This document shows positions 10,170 through 17,913 of a stretch of 64,000 bases of DNA, one piece after another. Below the pieces are notes generated by a model that made no database searches, was not told the DNA's origin, and was given only the letters and a program-made list of their open reading frames with translations. How positions within the stretch are numbered: position 1 is the first letter of the stretch; each line of letters opens with the position of its first letter. Source of the DNA: Streptomyces sp. 2114.4 (GTDB lineage: Bacteria > Actinomycetota > Actinomycetes > Streptomycetales > Streptomycetaceae); NCBI RefSeq assembly GCF_900187385.1, contig NZ_FYEY01000002.1:1-64000 (forward strand), read 5' to 3'. Both the position numbers and the translations under genes were made by a program.

Positions 10170-11116
10170 CTATTCGTCGTCTTCGAACTTGCGGCGCTGC
10201 TTGGCTTGGAGCTGCTTCATCGCTTCGGTCGCGGCGTGCACCGAAGCCGGGATGAGCAGGACTTTCTTGCCGTGGCTGCTGGAGTCGTCGGTCTTGAGGG
10301 AGTCCTGTTTGTCGGCGATGGTCTGGCAGCCGATGCACAGGTGGGTGATGGCGACGTAGGCGTCCTCGGTGTCGTCGTCGCCGCCCTGGTCCCAGTCCTC
10401 TGCTCGGGTGCCGCACTGCGAGCACACCGAGCGTTGGTAGTCGCGGTAGGCGAGGGCCTTGGCGCGGTCGCGGGATGTCCAGGTGCCGTCGCCGATGCCG
10501 CGGAACTGGCTGTGCGGGATGCCCCACCGGTCGCACAGTTCGAGCTCGCCGCGTAGTCGCGCATCGGCGATCAGCCTTTTCCCAGGTCCAGGCGCGACTC
10601 CAACTGCACGTTCCAGGCAGTGGAGAACAGGGCGCCGGCCTCGGCGTCGGACCAGGTGTCGAGGAATTCGCGGGCCTGCTCCTCGGTCATGCCGTCGAGG
10701 TTGGAGGCCGCGACGAGGGCGGGGCCGAGGGTGTTGGCGTTGATTTCGAAGCCGTCCTCGGCCTGCTCCTCGGTTGGTGGGTGGGCCTTCTTCAGCGCGT
10801 CGAGGGCGGCGCGCTCCAGTGCCCGAAACGTCAGGACGATGGAGGCCTCGTCGACGGCGGCCTGCGCCTTGGCGACCGCAGCGTCGGCCGTCTTGACGGC
10901 CTTCTTCGCTTCGGGCGAGGTGTCGTCCTCGGCGAGGCGCTTGGCGTTGCGCTGCTCGTACTGCGCGAGACCGAGGGCGGTCTTGGCGGCCTGGTCGTCG
11001 CAGATGGTGAGCGTGGCGGTGGGGCGCTGCCGGTTGCGCAGGCGCTCCAGGGTGGTGGCCCAGTGGGCGTCCTTGGCGACGGCGTCGGCCGGGGGCTGGG
11101 GCAGGGTGGTGGTCAT
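10170..11116 (-). CDS. Tail assembly chaperone, -1 frameshift fusion (G-T type)
   Basis: Predicted 315-aa fusion: 180 codons from ATG 11116 down to 10577, then a -1 shift and 135 codons to the stop at 10170. The second part has no good start of its own and carries paired cysteines (CSQCG and HLCIGC), perhaps metal-binding. Position between tail tube and tape measure, and the two-frame layout, match the lambda G/GT arrangement in which both products coat the tape measure during tail assembly. Confidence 0.85.
10571..11116 (-). CDS. Tail assembly chaperone, unshifted product (G type)
   Basis: 181 aa, ending at TGA 10571 just after the slippery site. It is helical and charged, with the mid-region AKAQAAVDEASIVLTFRALER. 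It would be the abundant short chaperone, with the longer fusion made at a low ratio. The start ATG at 11116 has a weak Shine-Dalgarno (GGAGAAC) and follows a strong hairpin. Confidence 0.85.
   Translation of the reverse strand: MTTTLPQPPADAVAKDAHWATTLERLRNRQRPTATLTICDDQAAKTALGLAQYEQRNAKRLAEDDTSPEAKKAVKTADAAVAKAQAAVDEASIVLTFRALERAALDALKKAHPPTEEQAEDGFEINANTLGPALVAASNLDGMTEEQAREFLDTWSDAEAGALFSTAWNVQLESRLDLGKG
10577..10583 (-). other. Slippery heptamer GGGAAAA
   Basis: The minus strand reads G GGA AAA in the zero frame (codons CTG GGA AAA GGC TGA), a canonical X-XXY-YYZ site. Slipping back one base reads on as AGG CTG ATC into the downstream open frame. The zero-frame stop lies two codons later. 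Confidence 0.85.
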
Positions 11117-11138
11117 GGTGTTCTCCAGTGGGAAGGGG

Positions 11139-11189
11139 CCCGGCCGGCACCGCGGCGCCCCTTCCCAAAAGCGGAGGGCGCCGGCCGGG
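11139..11189 (-). terminator. Hairpin between tail tube and chaperone genes
   Basis: A perfect 10-bp inverted repeat (CCCGGCCGGC at 11139-11148 and its complement at 11180-11189) fills the intergenic space. It likely attenuates transcription after the heavily needed tube gene. No clear T-tract, so RNA processing is an alternative. Confidence 0.55.
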
Positions 11190-11200
11190 GGCTGGGTGGG

Positions 11201-11674
11201 TCAGGTGGCGGCCGGGACGGCTGCGCCCTGTACCGGGGTGTCGGTGATGCTGAACTTCGCCGTCCACTTGGCGGCCTCGTTGTCGGCGGTGATTTCCGAG
11301 CTGCGGGAGGCGACACGCACCGGGTAGACGTCCATGGACATGCTGGCGGGGACGTCGCCCTTGCGGAGGATGATGATGAAGCCGACGGTGCCCTTTGCCA
11401 GGGCTTCTTCGAGGTCGCTGTCGGTGTCGTCCTCGTAGAACGTCAGCGACGAGTCGGCGGCCTGGTCGGAGCCGGGGATCTTGGAGTCGAAGGTGGACTC
11501 CATGTCGGGGGTTTCGATCTCCTGGTTTTCCAGGGAGAACCCGTCGACAGCGGCGATGGCCTTGGTCAGCTTGGTGGCGCCGGTGATCTCGGCGCGGGTG
11601 GGGATGTAGCTGGTGGAGGTGATGGTTTCGGCGAACAGGATCTTCGTTACGCCCTTGCGGGAAAACCTGGCCAT
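11201..11674 (-). CDS. Major tail tube protein
   Basis: 157 aa beginning MARFSRKGVTK. Beta-rich, acidic, with a long loop (DSKIPGSDQAADSSLTFYEDD). Its place between the tail terminator and the tail chaperones is diagnostic of the tube subunit. The ATG at 11674 is preferred over upstream alternatives because homologous tube proteins start close to the first beta-strand. A strong hairpin follows the gene. Confidence 0.75.
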   Translation of the reverse strand: MARFSRKGVTKILFAETITSTSYIPTRAEITGATKLTKAIAAVDGFSLENQEIETPDMESTFDSKIPGSDQAADSSLTFYEDDTDSDLEEALAKGTVGFIIILRKGDVPASMSMDVYPVRVASRSSEITADNEAAKWTAKFSITDTPVQGAAVPAAT

Positions 11675-11796
11675 GAGGTGGGCCCCTTGTCCCGGGGCCG
11701 GTCGTGGCCCCTTCACGTGATGTGTGGGTGTTCGGCCACTGGGTGGCGCGTCCGCGAAAGGGGCCGCCGCGGTGCGGTGAAGTGCCTGACCGTGGG

Positions 11797-12252
11797 TCAG
11801 GCGGCGGTCAGGTCGAAACGAAACCGCTGCACATAGCTGATGATGCCATCGGTGGGATCATTCATTGCCCCGACCTCGACCTCCAGTTCCCGGCACATGC
11901 ACGCGGCGCCGGCGACGGCGAGGCGGTTCGTCCACTGGCCGGTCGAGGGGTTGCGGGCTAGAAACGCGGCGCGGGCTTTGTCGGCGAGGCCTTCGGCTTG
12001 CTCGAGGGTGCCGACGGACCCGGGGCGCGTCCTGTCTGGGGCGGAGACGCTGGTGACCTGGACGACGAGGGACAGGTCCTCGTTCATGTCGGCGAAGGGG
12101 GCGCCGGACAGGGTGGAGTCCAGGGGGGTGAGGACGTAGTAGGCGGTGGCGTTGGCGGGGCTGGCCGGCAGGACGCCGCGGCCGACGGGCAGGCTGGTGG
12201 CCGTGCCGAGGAGGGCGGCGAGGGCGTTGGTGACGGTCCGGCGTTCGATCAC
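11797..12252 (-). CDS. Tail terminator-like protein
   Basis: 151 aa from GTG 12252, overlapping the upstream stop by 4 nt (GTGA). The opening segment (VIERRTVTNALAALL) with mixed alpha/beta structure and the phrase LSLVVQVTS fit the minor tail terminator family that caps the tube and joins it to the connector. Assigned mainly from gene order. Confidence 0.6.
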   Translation of the reverse strand: MIERRTVTNALAALLGTATSLPVGRGVLPASPANATAYYVLTPLDSTLSGAPFADMNEDLSLVVQVTSVSAPDRTRPGSVGTLEQAEGLADKARAAFLARNPSTGQWTNRLAVAGAACMCRELEVEVGAMNDPTDGIISYVQRFRFDLTAA

Positions 12253-12635
12253 CGCAGGGCCTCCGCGACGGCGGACATCATCCCGAAGTGCAGCGCCGCG
12301 GTCATCGCGGGCAGGGACGGCTGGACGTGTGGGAACGGCGGCTGGTTGTATACGCGGCCCAGGCTGTCGGCGCCGACGAAGCCGAATTCGAGGCGGCGGC
12401 CGTACGGTTCCATGGTGCCGATGGTGCACTGCGCGCCGTGCGGAAGGTGCCGCTTCTCGATCTGCCAGCTGTTGCGGTAGAAGCCGGTGATGACGTTCGG
12501 TCCTGGGCGGCCGGAGGCGTGCCCTTTGATCTGGGCGCGGCCGAGCTCGGCGGCGTGTTCTACGCCGTGTGCGATGGCGGGGCCGATGCGCAGCGCGGCC
12601 GCCTCAAGACGGGCGGCCAGCTGGTCGGGCGTCAT
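12249..12635 (-). CDS. HK97 gp10-like head-tail connection protein
   Basis: 128 aa beginning MTPDQLAARLEAAALRIG. An N-terminal amphipathic helix is followed by GFYRNSWQIEKR and a C-terminal helix, the pattern of the gp10/neck family that sits between head completion protein and tail terminator. The ATG at 12635 overlaps the upstream stop by 4 nt. Confidence 0.6.
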   Translation of the reverse strand: MTPDQLAARLEAAALRIGPAIAHGVEHAAELGRAQIKGHASGRPGPNVITGFYRNSWQIEKRHLPHGAQCTIGTMEPYGRRLEFGFVGADSLGRVYNQPPFPHVQPSLPAMTAALHFGMMSAVAEALR

Positions 12636-13081
12636 ACGGCCTCCCGCGGAGCCTGGTTCTGGTCGAGTGGGGTGATGCGGACGACCTCCGTGGTGGCGGC
12701 GCGGGCCGGGTCCTGCGTGATCCAGGACCGGCCGAGGAGCGCCGTGTTTGCGACGTTGTGGACGCTGACGACGGTGACGATGGCGTCCTTGGGGGCGAGC
12801 GGCGCGGACAGCGGCGTCATCAGCCGGTAGCGGGACTTTGTCTCCTGCACCCACATCTGCCCGGCATCGGGCGTGGCGCTGATCTCCGACTGGGCGGTAC
12901 CGCCCTGCACCGCCCCCGGCCCCTCGTACAGCACGTCGCCCTCGGGGTATTCGTTCTGCCCGGTGTCAGGGTTGTAGACCGGGCCGCCGGTGGCGGGCAG
13001 CGTGATGCGGATCGTGTCCACCAGGAGATTGGTGTTGATCCAGCGGACGGCGCCCGCCAGCGCGGCATCAAGGCTGGCCAT
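12632..13081 (-). CDS. Head-tail stopper-like protein
   Basis: 149 aa. A small beta-barrel-like protein (DTIRITLPATGGPVYNP at the N-terminus; PKDAIVTVVSVHN later) placed directly before the gp10-like gene, as DUF6093/stopper-type proteins of actinophages are. It would seal the connector after DNA packaging. The ATG at 13081 shares one base with the upstream stop. Confidence 0.55.
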   Translation of the reverse strand: MASLDAALAGAVRWINTNLLVDTIRITLPATGGPVYNPDTGQNEYPEGDVLYEGPGAVQGGTAQSEISATPDAGQMWVQETKSRYRLMTPLSAPLAPKDAIVTVVSVHNVANTALLGRSWITQDPARAATTEVVRITPLDQNQAPREAV

Positions 13082-13458
13082 CAGGCTCCTCCCCTCTCCT
13101 CGGCCCAGTCCATGAGCTGGGCGAGCATCGCCCGGGTGAGGGCGTAGCGCTCGTCCTCGAGGTCGTCGCTGTCCAGGGCCGCCTGCTCTAGCTCGGCGGG
13201 GTTGACGGTGCGCAGGAACGCGCGGATCGCCTCGGCGGGCGGCGTGGTGTCGGCGACCATGACGTGCGCCAGGCCCTCGAAGGTGACGCCGGCGGGCTGC
13301 CGGGTGTGCACGAGCATCTGTGGGAGGGTGCTGTGTACGTCGTGCTGGAGGGTGTAGCCGATGACGTCGGGCCCGATCTCGGTGCCGTCGAGGCGGATGC
13401 TGACGCTGCCGGGCTGCGCGTCGATCCGGACCCCATGCGCGGTGGGCTCAGTGGGCAT
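13081..13458 (-). CDS. Hypothetical head-tail region protein
   Basis: 125 aa. The beta-rich N-terminal half (SVSIRLDGTEIGPDVIGYTL) and acidic helical C-terminus (LDSDDLEDERYALTRAMLAQL) suggest a structural or assembly factor, but I do not recognise the family. It is locked into the connector operon by 1-nt and 11-nt overlaps with its neighbours. Confidence 0.5.
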   Translation of the reverse strand: MPTEPTAHGVRIDAQPGSVSIRLDGTEIGPDVIGYTLQHDVHSTLPQMLVHTRQPAGVTFEGLAHVMVADTTPPAEAIRAFLRTVNPAELEQAALDSDDLEDERYALTRAMLAQLMDWAEERGGA

Positions 13459-13627
13459 CTTGCCCCTCCTCCATCTCTCGCCCGTCTAGGGAGTTGTGCA
13501 CGACGACCCAGTTGATGGATCCGTCGTCGGCCTTTACGGGGCGTTCGGTGGGGCCGCACACGCAGGAGGTGCCTGTGTCTTCATGCTCGATCAGGTCGTT
13601 GATCGGGAGGACATGCATCGCGCTCAT
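13448..13627 (-). CDS. Small CxC-containing protein in head-tail operon
   Basis: 59 aa beginning MSAMHVLPINDLIEH. It carries a CVCGP motif and a segment SINWVVVHNSLDGRE; family not recognised. The ATG at 13627 overlaps the upstream stop (ATGA) and its end overlaps the next gene by 11 nt, which argues that it is really translated. Confidence 0.55.
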   Translation of the reverse strand: MSAMHVLPINDLIEHEDTGTSCVCGPTERPVKADDGSINWVVVHNSLDGREMEEGQDAH

Positions 13628-14466
13628 GCAGGGTCTCCGTCTGCGATGTCGGGGCGGCCGGTGAGGTCGGGGCGGGGGTAGAACTCCCGGATGCAGCCGT
13701 GGTGAGCGCTGGGGTAGGTGGCGCATTCGTCGAGGGAGCGGAGGGTGCCGTCGGCGTGATCGGTGTCCGGGTGGCTCGTCCATCCGCACTCCGGGCCGTC
13801 CCGGACCTGCATCCACTCGGCGCCGAGCTCGTCGCGGGCGGTGTTGATCGCGCCGTGGTTGGCGGTGACGACGCCCTGCCAGGACAGGGCTGCTGCGGCC
13901 CAGGAGCGGACGGGGTGGCGGGCCTGGTTGGCGTAGATGACCGTGTCGAGTGGGTGCTCCTCGAGGAGCCGATCTGTCTGGATGCCGAGGATGCTGCGGG
14001 CGGCGTCCTGCGCGGCGCGGGCGAAGGCCTGCGCGCGGCGGACGGCTTCGGTGATGCGGCGGATCAGGTCGCCCCAGAACGGCGCGGTGATTCCGGTGAT
14101 GGCGGCCTGATGGGTCGCGGTCCAGGTGAACAGGTCACGGTTGGCTTCGGTGCGCTCGAGGGCGCGGACGGCGCCGTCGCGGTAGGCGACCGGCAGGTCC
14201 TGTGCGGCCCAGCGTTCGACGAAGGCTCGGGCGCGGCGGTCGAACTCCCCCACGTCGGCGTTGAACTCGACCAGCGCGGTGCGGATCTGCTGGGTGGCGC
14301 CCACCGTGTGGCCGCCTTGGATCTGGGCGAGGCGGGCGAGGAGGACGCGCTGGCTGGTGTGGAGGATGGACCAGGCGGTGGTGAGCTGGGCTGCGCCGGC
14401 GGCGATGAGGGCGGTGAGCTCTTCGCGGCCGTTGCGGGTGCGCTGGTCTTGGATGGGTGTGGTCAT
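13624..14466 (-). CDS. Minor head protein, SPP1 gp7/Mu F-like
   Basis: 280 aa. The N-terminal two-thirds are helical. The C-terminus (about residues 225-280) has Cys/His spacing with CATYPSAHHGCIREFYPRPD, the metal-binding-like end typical of phage head morphogenesis proteins of the SPP1 gp7 / Mu F group. These associate with the portal or capsid interior. Starts at ATG 14466 with a 4-nt overlap. Confidence 0.65.
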   Translation of the reverse strand: MTTPIQDQRTRNGREELTALIAAGAAQLTTAWSILHTSQRVLLARLAQIQGGHTVGATQQIRTALVEFNADVGEFDRRARAFVERWAAQDLPVAYRDGAVRALERTEANRDLFTWTATHQAAITGITAPFWGDLIRRITEAVRRAQAFARAAQDAARSILGIQTDRLLEEHPLDTVIYANQARHPVRSWAAAALSWQGVVTANHGAINTARDELGAEWMQVRDGPECGWTSHPDTDHADGTLRSLDECATYPSAHHGCIREFYPRPDLTGRPDIADGDPA

Positions 14467-14801
14467 CGGCGGCGCCGCTCTACGAGCCGGATGATCCCGA
14501 ACCTGTCGTCGCTGCTGGTGTTGGTGTCGGCGGGCTCGTCGGGGGCGGGCGGCGCGCCGTCGGCCTGGAGGGCGGCCATTTTGCGTTCCAGGGCGGCGAG
14601 GTTCGCAGTGGTGTTGAGGTTGACGACGGAGCTCACGCCGATGACGGTCGGCTGGGCGACGAGGTCGTTCCAGCGTTGCTGGAGGACGGTGAGTGCGACG
14701 GCGCGGGCTTTGCCGAGGCGGGCGTAGCGGGCTTCCAGGTCGGCGATGTCGGTGTCTTTGCCGAGCTGGTCGAGTAGCCAGTCGCGGATGGCTACGTCCA
14801 C
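14463..14801 (-). CDS. Head-to-tail connector region protein
   Basis: 112 aa from GTG 14801. The first 75 residues are helical (IRDWLLDQLGKDTDIADLEA), with a disordered C-terminal tail. Located directly after the capsid block and a strong hairpin, the usual position of a head completion or adaptor protein; identity not certain. Confidence 0.5.
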   Translation of the reverse strand: MDVAIRDWLLDQLGKDTDIADLEARYARLGKARAVALTVLQQRWNDLVAQPTVIGVSSVVNLNTTANLAALERKMAALQADGAPPAPDEPADTNTSSDDRFGIIRLVERRRR

Positions 14802-14841
14802 TGCGGCCTCCAGGTGGTGCGGGTTGGGAAGGGTGGGGTGT

Positions 14842-14880
14842 GGGTGCGGGCCCTGAGCGCCCCTGCCGGGGCCCGCACCC
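14842..14880 (-). terminator. Strong intergenic hairpin in head operon
   Basis: A perfect 12-bp inverted repeat (GGGTGCGGGCCC, complement at 14869-14880) lies between the small capsid-linked gene and the connector genes. It probably reduces read-through from the strongly expressed capsid genes. Confidence 0.6.
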
Positions 14881-14885
14881 GTGTG

Positions 14886-15182
14886 TCAGCTGCCTTCGCC
14901 CTCGTCGGCGGCTGACTTCCGGCCCCGAGCCGGTCGGTTGGCCGCCGTCTTCTTGGCGGCCGGCTTGTCGTCCCCGTCGTCGTCGGGCGACGGTTCGGGC
15001 TTGCGCTGCTCCTCCGCGGCCGCCTTTGCCGCGGCGGCGGGGAGCTTGCCGTCCTCCCACGCGTCCGGGTTGGTGACCGCGGACTCGAGGTGCTCGGGCA
15101 CTTCCTGGCCAGCGTCCAGCCGGACACTGACGCCTGCGCGTTCCGGGTCGGTGACGAACACCGTCTTCGCGAGCTTGGCCAT
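14886..15182 (-). CDS. Small capsid-associated hypothetical protein
   Basis: 98 aa. A folded N-terminus (MAKLAKTVFVTDPERAG) precedes a Lys/Ala/Pro-rich acidic-basic tail. Similar small proteins follow the capsid gene in many actinophages, but the role is unknown. Only 5 bp separate it from the capsid gene. Confidence 0.55.
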   Translation of the reverse strand: MAKLAKTVFVTDPERAGVSVRLDAGQEVPEHLESAVTNPDAWEDGKLPAAAAKAAAEEQRKPEPSPDDDGDDKPAAKKTAANRPARGRKSAADEGEGS

Positions 15183-15187
15183 GGCGA

Positions 15188-16234
15188 TCAGAGCACCGTT
15201 GCGGAGATGTGGATGTCGGGCACGTACAGGACGGGCATGCCGACGGCCGCGCCGCGGGTGTAGATCTGCACCGGGTTGTCGTCTACGTGGGTGACCACGA
15301 CGATGCCGGGGGCTTCTTCGCGGGTCAGGGCGGGGTTGGTGCCGCTGGTGAACTGTGCGGCTTCACGGGTGCGGCCCCACTGGGTCTCGGCCCACTCTGC
15401 CGGGGACACGTCTGGGACGAGGATCCACTTGGTGTCGGGGATGACGCGCTTGTAGACGTCGTCGTCCCAGACCTGGACGTCGTACTCCACGATCGGAGGC
15501 AGGCCGTAGCGGGCGCGTACGGTGTCCACGTCGTTCGGCGCAAGCGTCGCTGTGGGAGTCGTCTCGGTCGAGTACGACCCGTAGAACGCTGCTCGGTACT
15601 CGGCGTTGGAGGCAAGGATGCTGCGCGCGCGGCGCGAGGTCAGGACCATCTTCGGCGTGGGTGCACCGGAGTTGACGAGGTAGTCGATCCACGCGCGCTC
15701 GTCGGCGAGCGGGGTCGCGGAGGGCTGGTCCCACTTGACGGCCGCGGTCGGCATGTTCGCCGACGGCACGTTCCAGTTGATGTCCAGGCCGATGCCGGGC
15801 AGGTTCACGGTTCCGTTGGCCAGCAGCTGGCCGGCGGCGAGTTCCTGCGCGGTCTGGATCGATTCGACGTGCCGCTCGACGTCGCTGTAGAGCAGGTCGA
15901 TGTAGCGGGCGGTGTCCTGCCCGGATCCGACGTCGAGGAGGATCTGGTCCATTTCGGAGACGGCGAGGGTCTGGCCGAGGGCGGGGAGCATGCCCTCGTT
16001 GACGACTCGCTCGGCCTGGCGCTGCGCCATGGCGGTCGGCGCGTCGTAGGCGCGGAACTTCGCGGCGTTGACGCGGCGCTTCATGGACTCGGCCTTGAAG
16101 CGGATGCCCTGGATCGTGCGCGGCGGCAGGACCTCTCGGGTCAGTCGGTACTTGGCGGGCGTGTCGAGCTGACGCGCGAAAACGGTCAGGTCGGTGGCGC
16201 TGGTGTCCTGAAGAAGGAGCTCAAGGGCTTCCAT
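15188..16234 (-). CDS. Major capsid protein, lambda gpE-like
   Basis: 348 aa, close to the family's usual 330-350. It follows the decoration gene by 15 bp and has the gpE-family look: YRLTREVLPPRTIQGIRFK near the N-terminus, a central QTAQELAAGQLLANGTV segment and a C-terminal PVLYVPDIHISATVL. It would form the HK97-fold shell. The ATG at 16234 is preceded by GAAGGAG. Confidence 0.8.
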   Translation of the reverse strand: MEALELLLQDTSATDLTVFARQLDTPAKYRLTREVLPPRTIQGIRFKAESMKRRVNAAKFRAYDAPTAMAQRQAERVVNEGMLPALGQTLAVSEMDQILLDVGSGQDTARYIDLLYSDVERHVESIQTAQELAAGQLLANGTVNLPGIGLDINWNVPSANMPTAAVKWDQPSATPLADERAWIDYLVNSGAPTPKMVLTSRRARSILASNAEYRAAFYGSYSTETTPTATLAPNDVDTVRARYGLPPIVEYDVQVWDDDVYKRVIPDTKWILVPDVSPAEWAETQWGRTREAAQFTSGTNPALTREEAPGIVVVTHVDDNPVQIYTRGAAVGMPVLYVPDIHISATVL

Positions 16235-16249
16235 CGGACTCCTCCTTCT

Positions 16250-16993
16250 TTACCGGTAGTGGATGTTGACGCCGGGGGCGGTGGACGCGATGTTCGTCGG
16301 GTCCATGGGGACGGGGAGCTTGGCCGCGAAGATCTCGCCGCGCCACAGCAGGGCGCCCGCGGCCTTGGTGCTGCCGGGGTTGAAGAAGATGTGGTCGACG
16401 AGGAACCCGGCGAGGTTCTGGGTGCCGTCGGAGGCGGATGCGGCGCCGCCAGCGGTGTTGGTGGTGACGGCGACGGCCGGGGAGGAACCGCCGGTGAACG
16501 AGCCCGAGGCGGTCATCTGGGAGACGTCGTCGGACAGGTACGCGCCCGCGAAGACCACCGTGTAGGGGCCGCCCGCGTTACCGGTGACAGTCACGTCGCC
16601 CGGGGCGATGTTCGACAGGGCCTCCAGCGCGGCCTGCACGGTCGCCGCGGTGGCGTTGTAGGCGATGGCGGAGGTGGTCTGCCCTGAGAACGCCAGCGTG
16701 AAGGTTCCGCCCGTGGGCGAGCCGCTGATGGTGACGGTCTGCGTCTCGGACGTCGGCCCCGAGTACGGGGCGTACAGCCCGCTGGCCGTGACCTTGCCGA
16801 GCGGGATACCGGACTTCATGACATTGCGGCCCTGAAGGAACGGGCTGGTGGAGGCGGTGTAGTGGGTGCCCGAGCTGAACTTGGTCAGGTCGAGGGTGAT
16901 GGTGTTGGTGTCCTGGACTCCTACCAGGGACGCGAGCCACGGCCGGTCGGCGGTGACACTGTCCGAGTAGGAGAGCGGCTGGAAGTCGTTCAC
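16250..16993 (-). CDS. Head decoration protein with inserted Ig-like module
   Basis: 247 aa from GTG 16993. Two flanking segments (residues 1-75 and about 185-247) fit a gpD-like decoration protein, normally 110-140 aa. Between them lies a module of about 100 aa with the signature AIAYNATAATVQAALEAL and GGPYTVVFAG, a beta-sandwich repeat common in phage and bacterial surface proteins. The insertion would display an extra domain on the capsid surface. Neighbour to the capsid gene, as in lambda. Confidence 0.7.
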   Translation of the reverse strand: MNDFQPLSYSDSVTADRPWLASLVGVQDTNTITLDLTKFSSGTHYTASTSPFLQGRNVMKSGIPLGKVTASGLYAPYSGPTSETQTVTISGSPTGGTFTLAFSGQTTSAIAYNATAATVQAALEALSNIAPGDVTVTGNAGGPYTVVFAGAYLSDDVSQMTASGSFTGGSSPAVAVTTNTAGGAASASDGTQNLAGFLVDHIFFNPGSTKAAGALLWRGEIFAAKLPVPMDPTNIASTAPGVNIHYR

Positions 16994-17102
16994 GACTGCT
17001 CTCTCCTCGTGCGGTGACGGTGCTGCTGCGGCACCGGGTGGTGCGCGTCCACGAGGAGAGGGCGTGGTCCCGTTCGCCCGGCCGTGACCGGGAAGTGTGT
17101 GG

Positions 17103-17831
17103 TTAGGCGGTGTTCTTGAGGTGGCCGCGGATGCGGGCCATCTCGCGGCCGCGGTCGCCGGGCTTGCCGGTGGACGCGGGCCGGGCCGGCGGTCCTCCGG
17201 CGGGTGCGCCGCCGGGGGCGGGTGGGAGGCTGGATGGTGCAGGCGCGGGCCGGACGCCGAACAGCTCCGGACGGCGTTCCTTCAGCTTGGCTGCTGCTTC
17301 CTGGACCGCGGTGTCGTCCGCGTCGTCCTCTACACGCAGTAGGGCTGCGGCGTCGTCGAGGTCGTCGCCGGTCGCGCCGAGCCCGGCGAGGACCGCGCGG
17401 CGGTTGGCGTTGCGTTCCCGGGCGATGGCGGCGGACTCGCGGGTGGCGAGTTCCTGCTCGCGTCGCTCCAGCTCGGCTCGGCGCTTCTCCTCCTCGGAGA
17501 GGGCATCCTGCTGGGCCTGACGTGCGGCTTCGATGAAGGCCTTGGCGTCGTCGGCGTTCTTGAAGCCGTTGGCGGCGGCGAAGTCCTCGAGGGCCTTGCG
17601 GGCGCCGGCCCGCTCTCCCTGGGACTTCTCCTTGGCGGCGAGGGCTGCGACCTCGTCTTGGGTGAAGATCTTCCCGGCGGGCGGGGCAGGCTTCGGGGCC
17701 TCGGCTGCGGCGGGCGGTGTGGGCGCGGGGTCGTCGCCGCCGTCGGCGTAGCAGATGGCGGGGTTCGGGGCGTAGGGGTGCGACCAGCCGGTGGTGGCCG
17801 GGTGCGGGTGGTGCAGCGCGGGGCGGCGCAT
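17103..17831 (-). CDS. Capsid scaffold protein
   Basis: 242 aa. A long charged coiled coil (about residues 60-165, rich in E, R, K, A) with Pro/Ala-rich ends, typical of scaffolds that guide shell assembly and are then lost. ATG 17831 is chosen because GGGAGG lies 9 nt upstream and a late-type promoter with leader motif sits at 17861-17913. A GTG at 17900, coupled to the portal stop by GTGA, would add 23 residues and cannot be excluded. Any protease domain is absent. Confidence 0.75.
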   Translation of the reverse strand: MRRPALHHPHPATTGWSHPYAPNPAICYADGGDDPAPTPPAAAEAPKPAPPAGKIFTQDEVAALAAKEKSQGERAGARKALEDFAAANGFKNADDAKAFIEAARQAQQDALSEEEKRRAELERREQELATRESAAIARERNANRRAVLAGLGATGDDLDDAAALLRVEDDADDTAVQEAAAKLKERRPELFGVRPAPAPSSLPPAPGGAPAGGPPARPASTGKPGDRGREMARIRGHLKNTA

Positions 17832-17860
17832 GAGGGCAAGTCCTCCCACAGGAGAGTCGT

Positions 17861-17913
17861 CAGGCCCCGCGCCTGTGATCAGAGTAGGCGCATTCGTCAC
17901 GGGGCATTCCCCC
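17861..17913 (-). promoter_or_regulatory. Promoter before scaffold gene (GGGG-box family)
   Basis: Minus strand: GGGGGAATG (17905-17913), 18-bp spacer, TACTCT (17881-17886), 6 nt, then leader motif AGGCGCGGGGCCTG (17861-17874), which would be the first transcribed bases. Confidence 0.6.
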
